A DNA stretch of 64,000 nucleotides from Marinobacter sp. BW6 (GCF_008107725.1 NZ_VIRN01000064.1:558001-622000), one strand, 5' to 3'. Positions 54,042-63,562 are shown, counted from the first letter of the stretch. Translations and numbers: made by a program. The notes: a model not told the origin generated them from the sequence alone.

Positions 54042-55211
54042 ATGTCGCAGTCCGATAGCAACTCCGCAGCGGTGCCGGGCATTCGTGACATGCTTGCCCG
54101 CCTGATATCGCTGCCTTCCATCAGCAGCGCGTCGGCGAAGTGGGATCACAGCAACGAGCCGGTGGTGCGAACCCTGGCGGAGTGGCTGGAAGCCCTCGGA
54201 TTTTCCGTGGAAATTCTGGAAGTGCCCGGCATGCCCGGCAAATTCAACCTGATCGGAACCCTGGGCAGCGGACCGGGCGGTCTTGTGTTGTCCGGCCATA
54301 CCGATACGGTTCCCTTTGATGACAAACGCTGGCAGAGCGACCCCTTTACGCTAACCGAGCGGGACAATCGCTGGTACGGGTTGGGCACCTGCGACATGAA
54401 AGGCTTTTTCCCGCTGGCCATCGAAGCGGCCAGAGCCTTTGTTGGCGAGGAGCTTAAGCAGCCGTTGATCATATTGGCCACGGCCGACGAAGAAAGTTCC
54501 ATGGATGGCGCCCGGGCGCTGGCCGAGGCTGGCAAGCCCAAGGCCCGCTACGCGGTCATCGGCGAGCCCACCAGCCTGAAGCCGGTGCGCATGCACAAAG
54601 GCATCATGATGGAACGGCTGAAGTTCGAGGGCCAGTCCGGCCATTCCTCCAACCCGGCCCTGGGCCGCAATGCCATGGAAGGGATGCACGAGGCGCTTTC
54701 GGAGTTGCTGGCGCTACGGTCGGTTTGGCAGGAAAAGTACCGGAACCCGAACTTCGAGGTACAGTTTCCAACCCTGAACCTCGGCTGCATCCACGGCGGT
54801 GACAATCCTAACCGCATCTGCGCCCAGTGCGAACTGCACTTTGATCTGCGCCCGTTGCCAGGCATGAACATGGAGACCCTGCGCCAGAGCATCCTTAGCA
54901 GGGTCCAGCCGATCGCAGAACGCCGGGAACTGTCCCTGGAATTCGAGCCCCTATTCGACGGGGTGCCACCGTTCGAAACCCCGGCCGATGCGGCCCTGGT
55001 CAAAGCCTGTGAGAAACTGACTGGCCATACCGCCCACGCCGTTGCTTTCGCCACGGAAGCGCCCTGGCTCCAGAAGCTTGGCCTGGAAACCCTGGTCATG
55101 GGCCCTGGATCGATTGATCAGGCGCACCAGCCGGATGAGTTCATAGAGCTGTCTCAACTGGAACCAACCGTGAAGGTCCTGCAGGGGCTCATCCGACAGT
55201 TTTGCCTTTAG
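54042..55211 (+). CDS. argE: Acetylornithine deacetylase
   Basis: An M20 zinc hydrolase of 389 residues that removes acetate from N-acetylornithine in the linear arginine pathway. Metal-binding motifs are SGHTDTVPFDDKRW (His and Asp), CDMKGFFPL (bridging Asp), TADEESSMDGA (catalytic Glu-Glu) and a C-terminal His region (QAHQPDEF). An M20 relative such as succinyl-diaminopimelate desuccinylase is an alternative, but the arginine neighbours (argB upstream, argA downstream) settle it. AGAGGAAACT precedes the ATG. Confidence 0.92.
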   Translation: MSQSDSNSAAVPGIRDMLARLISLPSISSASAKWDHSNEPVVRTLAEWLEALGFSVEILEVPGMPGKFNLIGTLGSGPGGLVLSGHTDTVPFDDKRWQSDPFTLTERDNRWYGLGTCDMKGFFPLAIEAARAFVGEELKQPLIILATADEESSMDGARALAEAGKPKARYAVIGEPTSLKPVRMHKGIMMERLKFEGQSGHSSNPALGRNAMEGMHEALSELLALRSVWQEKYRNPNFEVQFPTLNLGCIHGGDNPNRICAQCELHFDLRPLPGMNMETLRQSILSRVQPIAERRELSLEFEPLFDGVPPFETPADAALVKACEKLTGHTAHAVAFATEAPWLQKLGLETLVMGPGSIDQAHQPDEFIELSQLEPTVKVLQGLIRQFCL

Positions 55212-55240
55212 GTTGGAGTCCGGGTCAAATAGGGGGGGCT

Positions 55241-55351
55241 GAACACTGTCGGGAGCCCTCTCCAAAACACGCCCGTAAATACGTCCCTGTAGGGCTCGGT
55301 CGCGCCATCCCTGGCGCTCCACGGTTTTGGAGAGGGCTCCCGACAGTGTTC
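55241..55351. repeat. Long perfect inverted repeat between argE and argA
   Basis: Two 28-base arms (55241-55268 and 55324-55351) are perfectly complementary and enclose 55 bases that contain a further hairpin (GCGCCA...TGGCGC). The whole fills most of the 190-base argE-argA gap. It starts GAACACTGTCGGGAGCCCTC. It has no coding capacity, no T run, and looks like a dispersed non-autonomous element or large RNA hairpin; I believe similar sequences recur in Marinobacter, but cannot verify. Confidence 0.8.
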
Positions 55352-55401
55352 GTCAGACTGAATTGCAGGCCGCGTAAAGAAAAAAGCTTGGAGTATTCGA
55401 A

Positions 55402-56709
55402 TTGAAATCAAACGACTGGCTGCATGGATTCCGCCATTCATCCCCCTACATCAACGCCCACCGCGGGCGTACGGTGGTGCTGACCATTCCGGGGGATGCC
55501 ATTGAGCATGGGAATTTCATCAACATCATCCATGACATTGCGCTGCTGAGCAGTCTTGGCGTCCGACTCGTCGTTGCCTTCGGCGCCCGGCCGCAGATCC
55601 AGACACGGCTGGACACAGCCGGTGTGAAATCGTCGTTTGCAAAAGGTCTGCGGATTACGCCTGAAGACCAGCTTGGCATGGTAATGGAGGCCATCGGTGG
55701 CCTGCGGGCCTATCTGGAGAGTCACCTGTCCATGGGGCTGGTAAATTCACCAATGCACAATGCCCGGATCCGGGTGAGTGGCGGCAATTATGTGGCCGCC
55801 AAGCCCGTGGGTGTGCTGGACGGTATTGATTTTGGCCATACCGGCAAGGTGCGCCGGGTCGATGTGGCCGGTATCGAGAAACTGCTGGAGCTTGGTCACA
55901 TTGTCCTGTTGCCGCCGATGGGCTATTCGCCCACCGGGGATACCTTCAACCTCTCCTACGAGGATGTTGGCAGCCAGGTGGCGGCGGCACTGCAAGCCGA
56001 AAAGCTGATTGTGTTTATTGATGATCCCGGGTTACAGGAAGAGGACGGTGCCCTGATCCGGGAGCTGTCGGCGCGTCAGGCGTCCGAGCGTCTGGCTTCC
56101 GGCGCGGTGACCGGGCACGATGCCGATCTGCTCAGGGCGGCCTGTGATGCCTGTGTGAAGGGCGTACGAAGGGCGCACATCATCAGCTACGTGGATGACG
56201 GCGCGTTGCTGAAGGAGCTTTTCACACGAGATGGTGCCGGAACGCTGGTCAGTGGCGATCACTACGAGCAGTTTCGCCAGGCCAGGGTCGAGGACATCGG
56301 CGGGATTCTGGGGCTGATCCAACCACTGGAAGAACAGGGCATTCTGGTTCGCCGTTCCCGGGAGATGCTGGAAACCGAAATTGACCGCTTTGTTGTGGCC
56401 GAGCGCGACGGCACCATCGTGGGCTGTGCCGCCCTCTACAGTTACCCTGAGGAGGGTGCCGGCGAGCTTTCCTGTTTTGCCGTGGATCCGAATTATCGCC
56501 GGGCCGGGCGGGGAGATGAGATTCTGGCGATGGTCGAGAAGCTGGCCAGGGGGCAGGGCATCCAAAAGCTGTTTGTGCTGACCACCCAGACCGAGCACTG
56601 GTTTCGGGAGCGTGGCTTCCAGCCTTCCACGGTGCAGGCCCTGCCCGGGCCGAAGCTGGCTGCCTATAATACCCAGCGGAACTCAAAGGTGTTCTTCAAA
56701 CCGCTCTGA
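55402..56709 (+). CDS. argA: N-acetylglutamate synthase
   Basis: ArgA acetylates glutamate with acetyl-CoA, the first arginine step. The 435-residue protein has an N-terminal amino-acid-kinase-like domain (residues ~10-290; VAFGARPQIQTRLD) that binds arginine as inhibitor, and a C-terminal GNAT domain (~295-435) with FAVDPNYRRAGRGDEIL for acetyl-CoA. The start is TTG, with TTGGAG 8 bases upstream. It is separated from argE by the long inverted repeat, and its 3' end overlaps the convergent peptidase gene by 27 bases. Confidence 0.93.
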   Translation: MKSNDWLHGFRHSSPYINAHRGRTVVLTIPGDAIEHGNFINIIHDIALLSSLGVRLVVAFGARPQIQTRLDTAGVKSSFAKGLRITPEDQLGMVMEAIGGLRAYLESHLSMGLVNSPMHNARIRVSGGNYVAAKPVGVLDGIDFGHTGKVRRVDVAGIEKLLELGHIVLLPPMGYSPTGDTFNLSYEDVGSQVAAALQAEKLIVFIDDPGLQEEDGALIRELSARQASERLASGAVTGHDADLLRAACDACVKGVRRAHIISYVDDGALLKELFTRDGAGTLVSGDHYEQFRQARVEDIGGILGLIQPLEEQGILVRRSREMLETEIDRFVVAERDGTIVGCAALYSYPEEGAGELSCFAVDPNYRRAGRGDEILAMVEKLARGQGIQKLFVLTTQTEHWFRERGFQPSTVQALPGPKLAAYNTQRNSKVFFKPL

Positions 56710-57753
56710 CAGGGCGGCCAGATGTTCAGATCTCTGGGGTTCCGGTTCATTTGATAGCGTCTCAACGGCCTGGTAAAAAGCCGGGAAATCGTATTCTGTG
56801 TTCCGGAGCATCTGGCGGAACGCCGGAACATACTGGTTGTACTGACGGAACAGCGCCAGGTTGGCATTGTTCAGGCTGACCGGGGCAGGGCCGAACGGGC
56901 CCGGTTCGGGCCAGTCTGCGGAAAGTTTTTGATAGGTACGGGCCAGGTCTTCGAAGATGGCCGCCTTGAGGTCTCGCATATCTTCTTCTGGCAAGCTGTC
57001 CTGACCGGCGTACAGTGCCTCCAGTCGGGCGCTGAACTCTTCGACCAGGTCAAGGGTCTGGTTTCGACGAGCAAGACGGCTCAGCGCCTCCCGGAACTGT
57101 CCGGGTTTGCCCTGCTCCGATAGCCATAGTCTGAGCCCTTCAAGCTCCACTGCGGTGGCGAAACTTTCGTTAAATGCCGTGTCATCGGCGATATAGACTA
57201 CTCTGTGGGCCAGTTCATGGAACATCAGAGCCACCATGCGGTCCTCCGACAGTTGGGTAAACCCGCTGTGCAGCGGGTCATCAAACCAGCCTAGGGTGGA
57301 ATAGGCGGTCACGCCGCCAATGAACGTGTCGAAGCCGTTACTGAGGAATTGTGCCTCCTCGGCGCGCGCATCCTCCAGGCTGAAGTACCCCCGGTAGGCC
57401 TGACAGCCGAGAATCGGGTAGCACCAGCGGTGAGGCTCCAACGAGAACTCGGGCACGGCCACCAGGTTCACCACCACCCAGGGTCTGTCCAGCTGCACGT
57501 AGTCGCTGAAGGCTTCGCCAACTGGCAGGGCCAGTCGTTGTCCGGCGAATTCCCGGGCCTGTTGTGCCAAAGCGAGTTTTTTTCGCAGCTCCTCTGGTGT
57601 TGCATTGTCGGAGAAGACTTCCTCCACCGGTTCCCCGGACATCATCAGGGATAGATGCCCACTGACAGCCTGTGAATAGTAGCCAATGGTCGAACAGCCG
57701 TTAAGGGTTGTTACCAGTAGCAAAAGTAGATAGATCTGACTAAGCTGTTTCAT
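56683..57753 (-). CDS. Putative aminopeptidase lipoprotein (PF10023 family)
   Basis: A 356-residue putative zinc peptidase. The N-terminal signal ends in a lipobox (LNGC), giving an outer- or inner-membrane lipoprotein. The metal motif HELAH (HExxH) is at about 180-184 with FNESFATAVELEGLRLWL following, as in the Aminopep (PF10023) family. No substrate is known. It overlaps argA by 27 bases at its 3' end and is divergent from the PilZ-DUF1631 gene. Confidence 0.83.
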   Translation of the reverse strand: MKQLSQIYLLLLLVTTLNGCSTIGYYSQAVSGHLSLMMSGEPVEEVFSDNATPEELRKKLALAQQAREFAGQRLALPVGEAFSDYVQLDRPWVVVNLVAVPEFSLEPHRWCYPILGCQAYRGYFSLEDARAEEAQFLSNGFDTFIGGVTAYSTLGWFDDPLHSGFTQLSEDRMVALMFHELAHRVVYIADDTAFNESFATAVELEGLRLWLSEQGKPGQFREALSRLARRNQTLDLVEEFSARLEALYAGQDSLPEEDMRDLKAAIFEDLARTYQKLSADWPEPGPFGPAPVSLNNANLALFRQYNQYVPAFRQMLRNTEYDFPAFYQAVETLSNEPEPQRSEHLAALSERFEEHL

Positions 57754-57779
57754 GGGTCAGGTTGTTATAGTGAATTGGT

Positions 57780-57807
57780 TTGCCTGTGGGGGCCAGACCG
57801 CTATAGT
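57780..57807 (+). promoter_or_regulatory. Candidate promoter for the PilZ-DUF1631 gene
   Basis: TTGCCT and TATAGT at 16-base spacing, about 118 bases upstream of the start. TATAGT occurs three times in this 170-base divergent gap, so the choice of the element is uncertain. Confidence 0.35.
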
Positions 57808-57924
57808 ACAACCATGGTCTCTATAGTAGCAGCCGGTGGCATCCGCCATCGTTTCAGGGACGTGAGTCGGTATCGGACAGTGTGTTCGGTGACTGTCCCG
57901 GCTTTGCGAGAAATCAGGTAGTTC

Positions 57925-60900
57925 ATGGATCCGAGAGAACGTCGTAGCAGCCCCCGCCAACCTATCAAACTTGCCGCTCAGATTGATCTGGGAACCGGTG
58001 AGGCCTGGCCGTGCCAGATTGCCGATTTCTGTGCGGAGGGCCTGTTTGTTCGCTATTCGAGTGAAACCTCGAAGAAGCTGGACCGGGCGTTTGCCTCTGG
58101 CACGCCGCCGGAGCTGGTGTTACGTTTCCGGGGTCTGGATGGTGCCCGCCGCCATGAACTTCATGTCGCCATTGTCCGGCGTATTGATGGCGCCATGGGG
58201 GTCAACTTCAGCCGTCCGAACCCTGAAGCGGTTGATGCCATGCTTCAGCAATGCGGTGGCTCTCGGCGACAGGATCGGTCCTCTCTCCGTGCCCCCAGTG
58301 ACAAGGTCCAGTTTGTCCTTCACCAGTCTGCCAAGGCGGTGATTCGGTTCATCGAGCCGTTGATGAGTGACTGTCTCGTGCAGATGGTGGAAGGTTTGAA
58401 GCTGGCGGCCCAGAAAGCCTCAAACGACCAGCAGGCGAATGAATACATGGATGCCTCGGGCCAGATCCAGGCCCGGCAACGGGTCATTTGGCACCAGATG
58501 GCGCGAAGCCTCGAATCGCCATTAAAACCTGCCCCCAAGGGATTTCCCGGATCCGAGCTGTCGGTGGTCGACAAGGGCGAATTCGAGGACTGGCTGACAA
58601 TACGGGTGATGGTGACCAAGGCCGATACCCAGTATCGGGGTGACCTGCTGCAGCTCAAGCTTCGGTTGGACAAGCTCGGAATCGCCAATGCCACGGGGCA
58701 CCACAATCCCCTCGGGCCATCTCTTGTCTGCGAAGCGTTTCATAATGGAATCAATCAGCTCAAGGCGTCCCGAGAGGTAGAAAAGATCTGCTTGCGGGTT
58801 TTCGAGCAGACGGTTTTGCAGCAGTTGGGCCCCCTTTATAAGGAACTCAACGATATTCTGATCCGCCATGGCGTTCTGCCAGACCTGGATCTCAGTAAAT
58901 ATCTGAGCGAGCAGGCCGGGGCAAAACCGGAGCAAAAGGAGGCGCCGATTCAGCCAGAATCCGCTGCAGAGGAAGCTGCTGCGGAGCCGACGCCGAAGTC
59001 GAAACCGAAGGCGGGTGACGAAGCTGCCAAAACGGCTCAGGCGCGCAGGAAGCCCGGGATGTTGGGCGGCGAGTTTCGGGGCTATGCCCAGGCCGCCCAG
59101 ACTGCATTCGCAACCGTACGCAATCTGCTCAATACGCTCAGCGCGAGCCGCGTGGCGCGTGGCAACCCGGAACCTCTGCCGTTTCAGCCCAACGCCAGGC
59201 CACTGTCCTCCGGGGAGTTCCAGCGAGAGCTCCAGCAGTTGCAGGCACAGCCTGTTGACGCCGTCGAAGAGCTGGCGCCGTTGAAGGAGCGGGTGGTAGA
59301 AAAGGTAAAGGCAAGCGGTGATAACCGGCTCGATGAAGAGCAACAGGAAACCGTTGATGTGGTCGACCGGTTTTTCAAGTCCGTGGTGGAAAGCCCGAAG
59401 CTCAGTGAGTATGCACAGCAGCGTATGCGGCAACTGGAAGTGCCCGTTCTGAAAGTTGTGATGAGGGACCCCGCGTTCTTTGAGGATCAGGACAGCCCGG
59501 TTCGGGGTGTGATGAACCGGCTGGCGCAATTGGGTGTCAAGGGGGGCCGGATTAACCCGGTGGTTCAGCGTCGGGTTGATGAGCTGGTCCAGCGGATTAC
59601 CACAGATTTCGAGCAGGACACCGGGGTCTTTGAGCAGACGGTGCAGGAGCTGGACTCCCTGATCGATCGCCAGAATCTTGTGTATCGCAGGAACGTCGAG
59701 CGCGTTACAGCCGCAGCGGAAGGTGCCCAGAAGGTAGCCGAATCGAAACAGGCGGTTGCCGATGTGCTGGACCAGAAACTGGGTGGGCGGAAGGTACCTA
59801 AGGCGGTGCTCAGCCTGCTGGATGGTGGCTGGCGGGATCTGCTCTCTCTGACCTGGATCCGGCAGGGGCCGGACAGTCAGCTCTGGCAGGATTACCTGGC
59901 GGTGATTGATTCCTTGCTGTCTTTCGCGGACGACCCCAATAGTTCTATCAACCTGCCGGAATTGCTGCGAGTCATTCAGGATGGCCTCGGTTCCATTTCC
60001 AGCAACCACATGCCCTCTTCGCAGATTCGGGACGAGCTCAAGCAGTTCCTGGTTCGCAGCCCGGAAAAAAGCTCTGAGCTGGTCGAAGTGCCGCCGGCAA
60101 AGCCGGAACAACCGGATACCAAGAAGCTTTCGGACCGGGAACAGAGGAGCCTTCAGCGCTGGATAAATCGGGCCCAGCAGCTGCGCACCGGTGACTGGCT
60201 CCGGGACCAGGAAAAACCGGATGAGCCCCAATATATCCGTTTGGTCTGGGTGGCCCGTGGCTTCAGCCGTTTTGTCTTTGTGAATCACCAGGGCATGCGG
60301 GTAGTGGAACTGGAGCTTGAGGCCCTGGCCCGGCACATGCGCAAAGGCATCATCGTTCCTGACGGCCAGTATGAGCGGCCCCTGGTGGATGAGAGTATCG
60401 ATCGGATGGTCCGCAAGGTTTACGACCAGCTGTCCTGGGCCTCCACCCATGATGAACTCACCGGCCTTCTTGGGCGGCGCGAATTCGAACGTATGCTGGA
60501 TCAGCAGCTGGCACGCCAGGAAGACGAGCGCTCCCTGGTGCGTCTGGATCTTCGTCGTTTCCGCCTGTTGAACGATACCGCCGGCTACCAGGCTGGCGAT
60601 GAGACCCTCAAGCGGGTTGCGGATATCTTGCGCAGCCACGTCGGTGACGGTATGCCCGTGGCCAGACTGGCAGGCAATGAATTTGCCATGCTGGTCCCCT
60701 CCGAGAGCGCCAGCGATGCGGCAAAGGATCTTGTCAGGGCCGTGGAGGCCGCCGAGTTCAGTTTTGGTGGCCGGGATTATCGTCTTTCGGCCAGTGCCGG
60801 CGTCGTCCCCACATTACCGGCACTGGTCAGTGCCGAACGCTGGTTACGGGCTTCTGAGCAGGCACTGGCGGCGTCCCGGCAGCAGGGCCATGGAAAAGTT

Positions 60901-61695
60901 TCCGAGTATGCGTTGGGTGCCGAGGATCAGGCTCGCCAGGAACAGATTGCCGCCAAGGTTGCCAGCCTCAGCGATCTGAATGAAGAACGCATGTTGCTGC
61001 GTTGCCAGAAGATCATACCTTTGCACGCCAAGGCCTCCATGGCGGCCCAGTATGAGGTTCTGATCAGCATGTACGATGACGATGGCAACCTCATTACCGG
61101 TCGGGATTTTGTCCGCATGGCCGAGCGCTATGACCGTATGCAGGCAGTGGATCGCTGGGTGGTCGGCCACATGTTGGACTGGCTCAGGGAGCAGGCGCCT
61201 GACCCGCGGCATTTCGGTGGTGTCTGCATCAACCTGTCGGGCTACTCCATGAACGATCAATCGCTGCTGGAGTTCATCTACGAGAAGCTGAGTGAGAAGG
61301 ATGCGCCCATTGAGAGACTGTGGTTTGAGCTTACTGAAGCCTCAGCGATCAACGACGTTCAGTCGGTGGCGGATTTCATCGTCGAGATGAAAGAGCTTGG
61401 CTGTCGGTTCTGTCTGGGCAACTTTGGCAGTGGCCCCAGCTCCTTCGAGTTCATGCGCTCGTTACCGGTGGACCTGATCAAGATCGACAGCGCCTTTACC
61501 GGCCAGTTGACGACCAGCGAAACCGACCGTGCGATGGTCCGCTCCATGGTGGATATGGCGCATTACATGAACCGGGAAGTGATTGCTTCCCAGGTTGAGT
61601 CCCGGGATGTCCTGGACATGCTCCGGCAACTGGGTGTCGACTACGCCCAGGGCTTCGTGGTGGAGAAACCCCGTCTGCTCGACAGCCTCGTCTGA
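57925..61695 (+). CDS. PilZ-DUF1631-GGDEF/EAL protein with degenerate active sites
   Basis: A 1256-residue cytoplasmic protein. Domains: PilZ (1-~115, with the RxxxR in RSSPR and DFCAEG), a DUF1631 region (~130-800) with long charged helices and a Pro/Ala/Lys-rich linker (~335-380), a GGDEF domain (~840-980), and an EAL domain (~1020-1256). The GGDEF motif is AGNEF and the EAL domain has EVL, GNFGSG for DDFGTG, and ASQVES for AEGVE, so both enzymes are probably inactive, and the C-terminus is a cyclic di-GMP receptor or scaffold, as in FimX. PilZ is near-canonical (Cys in place of the Ser). prkB follows 18 bases on. Confidence 0.85.
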   Translation: MDPRERRSSPRQPIKLAAQIDLGTGEAWPCQIADFCAEGLFVRYSSETSKKLDRAFASGTPPELVLRFRGLDGARRHELHVAIVRRIDGAMGVNFSRPNPEAVDAMLQQCGGSRRQDRSSLRAPSDKVQFVLHQSAKAVIRFIEPLMSDCLVQMVEGLKLAAQKASNDQQANEYMDASGQIQARQRVIWHQMARSLESPLKPAPKGFPGSELSVVDKGEFEDWLTIRVMVTKADTQYRGDLLQLKLRLDKLGIANATGHHNPLGPSLVCEAFHNGINQLKASREVEKICLRVFEQTVLQQLGPLYKELNDILIRHGVLPDLDLSKYLSEQAGAKPEQKEAPIQPESAAEEAAAEPTPKSKPKAGDEAAKTAQARRKPGMLGGEFRGYAQAAQTAFATVRNLLNTLSASRVARGNPEPLPFQPNARPLSSGEFQRELQQLQAQPVDAVEELAPLKERVVEKVKASGDNRLDEEQQETVDVVDRFFKSVVESPKLSEYAQQRMRQLEVPVLKVVMRDPAFFEDQDSPVRGVMNRLAQLGVKGGRINPVVQRRVDELVQRITTDFEQDTGVFEQTVQELDSLIDRQNLVYRRNVERVTAAAEGAQKVAESKQAVADVLDQKLGGRKVPKAVLSLLDGGWRDLLSLTWIRQGPDSQLWQDYLAVIDSLLSFADDPNSSINLPELLRVIQDGLGSISSNHMPSSQIRDELKQFLVRSPEKSSELVEVPPAKPEQPDTKKLSDREQRSLQRWINRAQQLRTGDWLRDQEKPDEPQYIRLVWVARGFSRFVFVNHQGMRVVELELEALARHMRKGIIVPDGQYERPLVDESIDRMVRKVYDQLSWASTHDELTGLLGRREFERMLDQQLARQEDERSLVRLDLRRFRLLNDTAGYQAGDETLKRVADILRSHVGDGMPVARLAGNEFAMLVPSESASDAAKDLVRAVEAAEFSFGGRDYRLSASAGVVPTLPALVSAERWLRASEQALAASRQQGHGKVSEYALGAEDQARQEQIAAKVASLSDLNEERMLLRCQKIIPLHAKASMAAQYEVLISMYDDDGNLITGRDFVRMAERYDRMQAVDRWVVGHMLDWLREQAPDPRHFGGVCINLSGYSMNDQSLLEFIYEKLSEKDAPIERLWFELTEASAINDVQSVADFIVEMKELGCRFCLGNFGSGPSSFEFMRSLPVDLIKIDSAFTGQLTTSETDRAMVRSMVDMAHYMNREVIASQVESRDVLDMLRQLGVDYAQGFVVEKPRLLDSLV

Positions 61696-61713
61696 TTCCG
61701 GCACTCTGCTCCC

Positions 61714-62580
61714 ATGTCGAAACGCCATCCCATTATCGCGGTTACCGGTTCTTCCGGCGCAGGAACCACTACCACCGGCCAGATTTTCAGTCGGATGTTC
61801 GCCAGTGAGGGGCTGAATGCCGCCATGGTCAGCGGTGACAGCTTCCACCGATACAACCGCGAACAGATGGCAAGGCTGGCGGCCAAAGGCCAGTTCGGTG
61901 AGCGCAACCATTTTGCGCTCGCTGCCAACCATATCGACAAGCTGGAAGCGCTTTTCTACGATTACGGTCACACGGGTAATGGCCGGTACCGGCAATATGT
62001 TCACGATGAGGATCGTAAACTGGTGGAGGCAGGGCACAAACCTGGAACCTTCACTCCGTGGGGGTCCTTACCTGCCGATACCGATCTGCTGTTCTACGAG
62101 GGGCTGCATGGCGGTGTGGTCAGCGAGACCTGTAATATTGCCCAGTACGTGGACCTGCTCATCGGTGTGGTGCCGATTGTGAACCTCGAATGGATCCAGA
62201 AGATCCACCGGGACACCCATAAGCGGGGCTACAGTCAGGAAGCGGTGGTGGAAACCATCATAAACCGCATGGATGACTATGTTCACGATATCGTGCCCCA
62301 GTTTTCCCATACCCACATCAATTTCCAGCGTATTCCCCTGGTGGACACCTCCAATCCCTTTGTCGTTCGGGATGTCCCCACTGAGGACGAGAGCATGCTG
62401 GTGATCCGGTTCCGGGACCAGTCGGAAGTGGACTTTCCCTATCTGCTGCAGGTGATTGCCGGCAGCAGTCTGTCGCGGCACGATACTCTGGTGATCCCGG
62501 GCACAAAAATGCCGCTGGCCATGGACCTTATCGTCAGACCCATGGTGCAGCGGCTGATGGCAAGAAAGCCGTTTGCCTGA
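61714..62580 (+). CDS. prkB: Phosphoribulokinase (PrkB type)
   Basis: A 288-residue phosphoribulokinase-family enzyme, ATP-dependent kinase of ribulose-5-phosphate. The P-loop is GSSGAGTTTT at 11-20; SGDSFHRYNR follows, then HFALAANHIDKLEALF and FYEGLHGG with the catalytic acids. It matches heterotroph PrkB proteins of ~290 residues, not the longer plant form. RuBisCO genes are not seen in the window, so a Calvin-cycle role is unsupported. Substrate is uncertain. Its stop is 4 bases from the stop of the convergent pirin gene. Confidence 0.87.
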   Translation: MSKRHPIIAVTGSSGAGTTTTGQIFSRMFASEGLNAAMVSGDSFHRYNREQMARLAAKGQFGERNHFALAANHIDKLEALFYDYGHTGNGRYRQYVHDEDRKLVEAGHKPGTFTPWGSLPADTDLLFYEGLHGGVVSETCNIAQYVDLLIGVVPIVNLEWIQKIHRDTHKRGYSQEAVVETIINRMDDYVHDIVPQFSHTHINFQRIPLVDTSNPFVVRDVPTEDESMLVIRFRDQSEVDFPYLLQVIAGSSLSRHDTLVIPGTKMPLAMDLIVRPMVQRLMARKPFA

Positions 62581-62584
62581 GTGG

Positions 62585-63433
62585 TCAGGCGGTCAGTCGG
62601 CCATCCCGGTAATCCCGGAGTGTCTGCTCAATCTCTTCCCGGGTGTTCATGACGAACGGACCGTACTGAACCACCGGTTCACCAATAGGTTTGCCGGCAA
62701 TCAGCAGCAGGCGCGCCCCGGATTCTCCGGCACTGAGGGCAGTCTGGTCGCCCTGGTCAGTCAGAATATTGGCAGCGCTGCGCTGCAGAGAGCTCTCACC
62801 CAGGTTGGCGGTGCCCTCGTACAGGTACAGCATGGCATTGTGACCTTCCGGGACCGGTAAGGTAAGACTTCCCCCGGGTGTCATGTGGATGTCAGCGTAG
62901 ATCGGCTGGGTACTGCCACCCGCCACGGCGCCCTCACGGTGCAGGCCATCGATCTCCACAGAACCGGCGATCAGTTTCACCTTGCCGCCTTCGAGGCTGA
63001 TCTCGGGGATATCTTCCGGCTGTATGTCCCGGTAGCCGGCTTCGGTCATTTTTTCTGCCGCCGGCAGGTTTAGCCAGAGCTGAAAGCCGCGCATCACGCC
63101 TTCTTCCTGCTGGGGCATTTCCGAATGAATGATGCCTCGGCCGGCGGTCATCCACTGCACACCGCCGTTGCGCAGGTCACCCCGATTCCCGAGATGGTCC
63201 TCGTGAAGCATGTGCCCCTCAATCATATAAGTCACGGTTTCGAAGCCCCGGTGAGGGTGCGACGGAAAACCGGCGATATAGTCGGCCGCCTCGGCTGAAC
63301 CGAACTCGTCGAGCATCAGGAACGGATCCAGGCGAATGTTCTGCTGCTGGCCGATGGAACGCTTGATGCGCACGCCGGCTCCGTCGGAGGTTTCCAGTGC
63401 TGGAATAATCTGTTTCAGGGAGCGCAGGGTCAT
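62585..63433 (-). CDS. Pirin-family bicupin protein
   Basis: A 282-residue pirin with two cupin domains. The metal ligands of the N-terminal cupin are in FPSHPHRGFETVTYMIEG (two His) and GIIHSEMP (His, Glu), the Fe(II) site of pirins, some of which are quercetinases. The C-terminal cupin (from ~170) begins MTPGGSLTLPV and lacks metal residues. Role unknown: redox sensor or dioxygenase. Convergent with prkB. Confidence 0.9.
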   Translation of the reverse strand: MTLRSLKQIIPALETSDGAGVRIKRSIGQQQNIRLDPFLMLDEFGSAEAADYIAGFPSHPHRGFETVTYMIEGHMLHEDHLGNRGDLRNGGVQWMTAGRGIIHSEMPQQEEGVMRGFQLWLNLPAAEKMTEAGYRDIQPEDIPEISLEGGKVKLIAGSVEIDGLHREGAVAGGSTQPIYADIHMTPGGSLTLPVPEGHNAMLYLYEGTANLGESSLQRSAANILTDQGDQTALSAGESGARLLLIAGKPIGEPVVQYGPFVMNTREEIEQTLRDYRDGRLTA

Positions 63434-63517
63434 GGTGTCCTCCTATCGTTGGCTCTTGGCTTTATTAAAACGGGATAGGCGGAGAGAAGAAAACGCAGAA
63501 ATCTGGCGGGAGACATC

Positions 63518-63562
63518 AAAAAAACTGAAGGACCGGTGGCACCCGTCTCAGGGCACCACCGG
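63518..63562 (-). terminator. Terminator-like hairpin downstream of speD
   Basis: On the reverse strand a 12-base stem with two G-U pairs (CCGGTGGTGCCC / GGGTGCCACCGG) lies a few bases after the speD stop, with seven T some 8 bases further on. The gap between stem and T run lowers confidence. Confidence 0.5.

Noticed and set aside
58522..60639. A 705-codon open reading frame on the reverse strand opposite the PilZ-DUF1631 gene
   Set aside because: High GC makes long antisense frames common. It has no ribosome-binding site or known motif, and the forward frame has clear domains.
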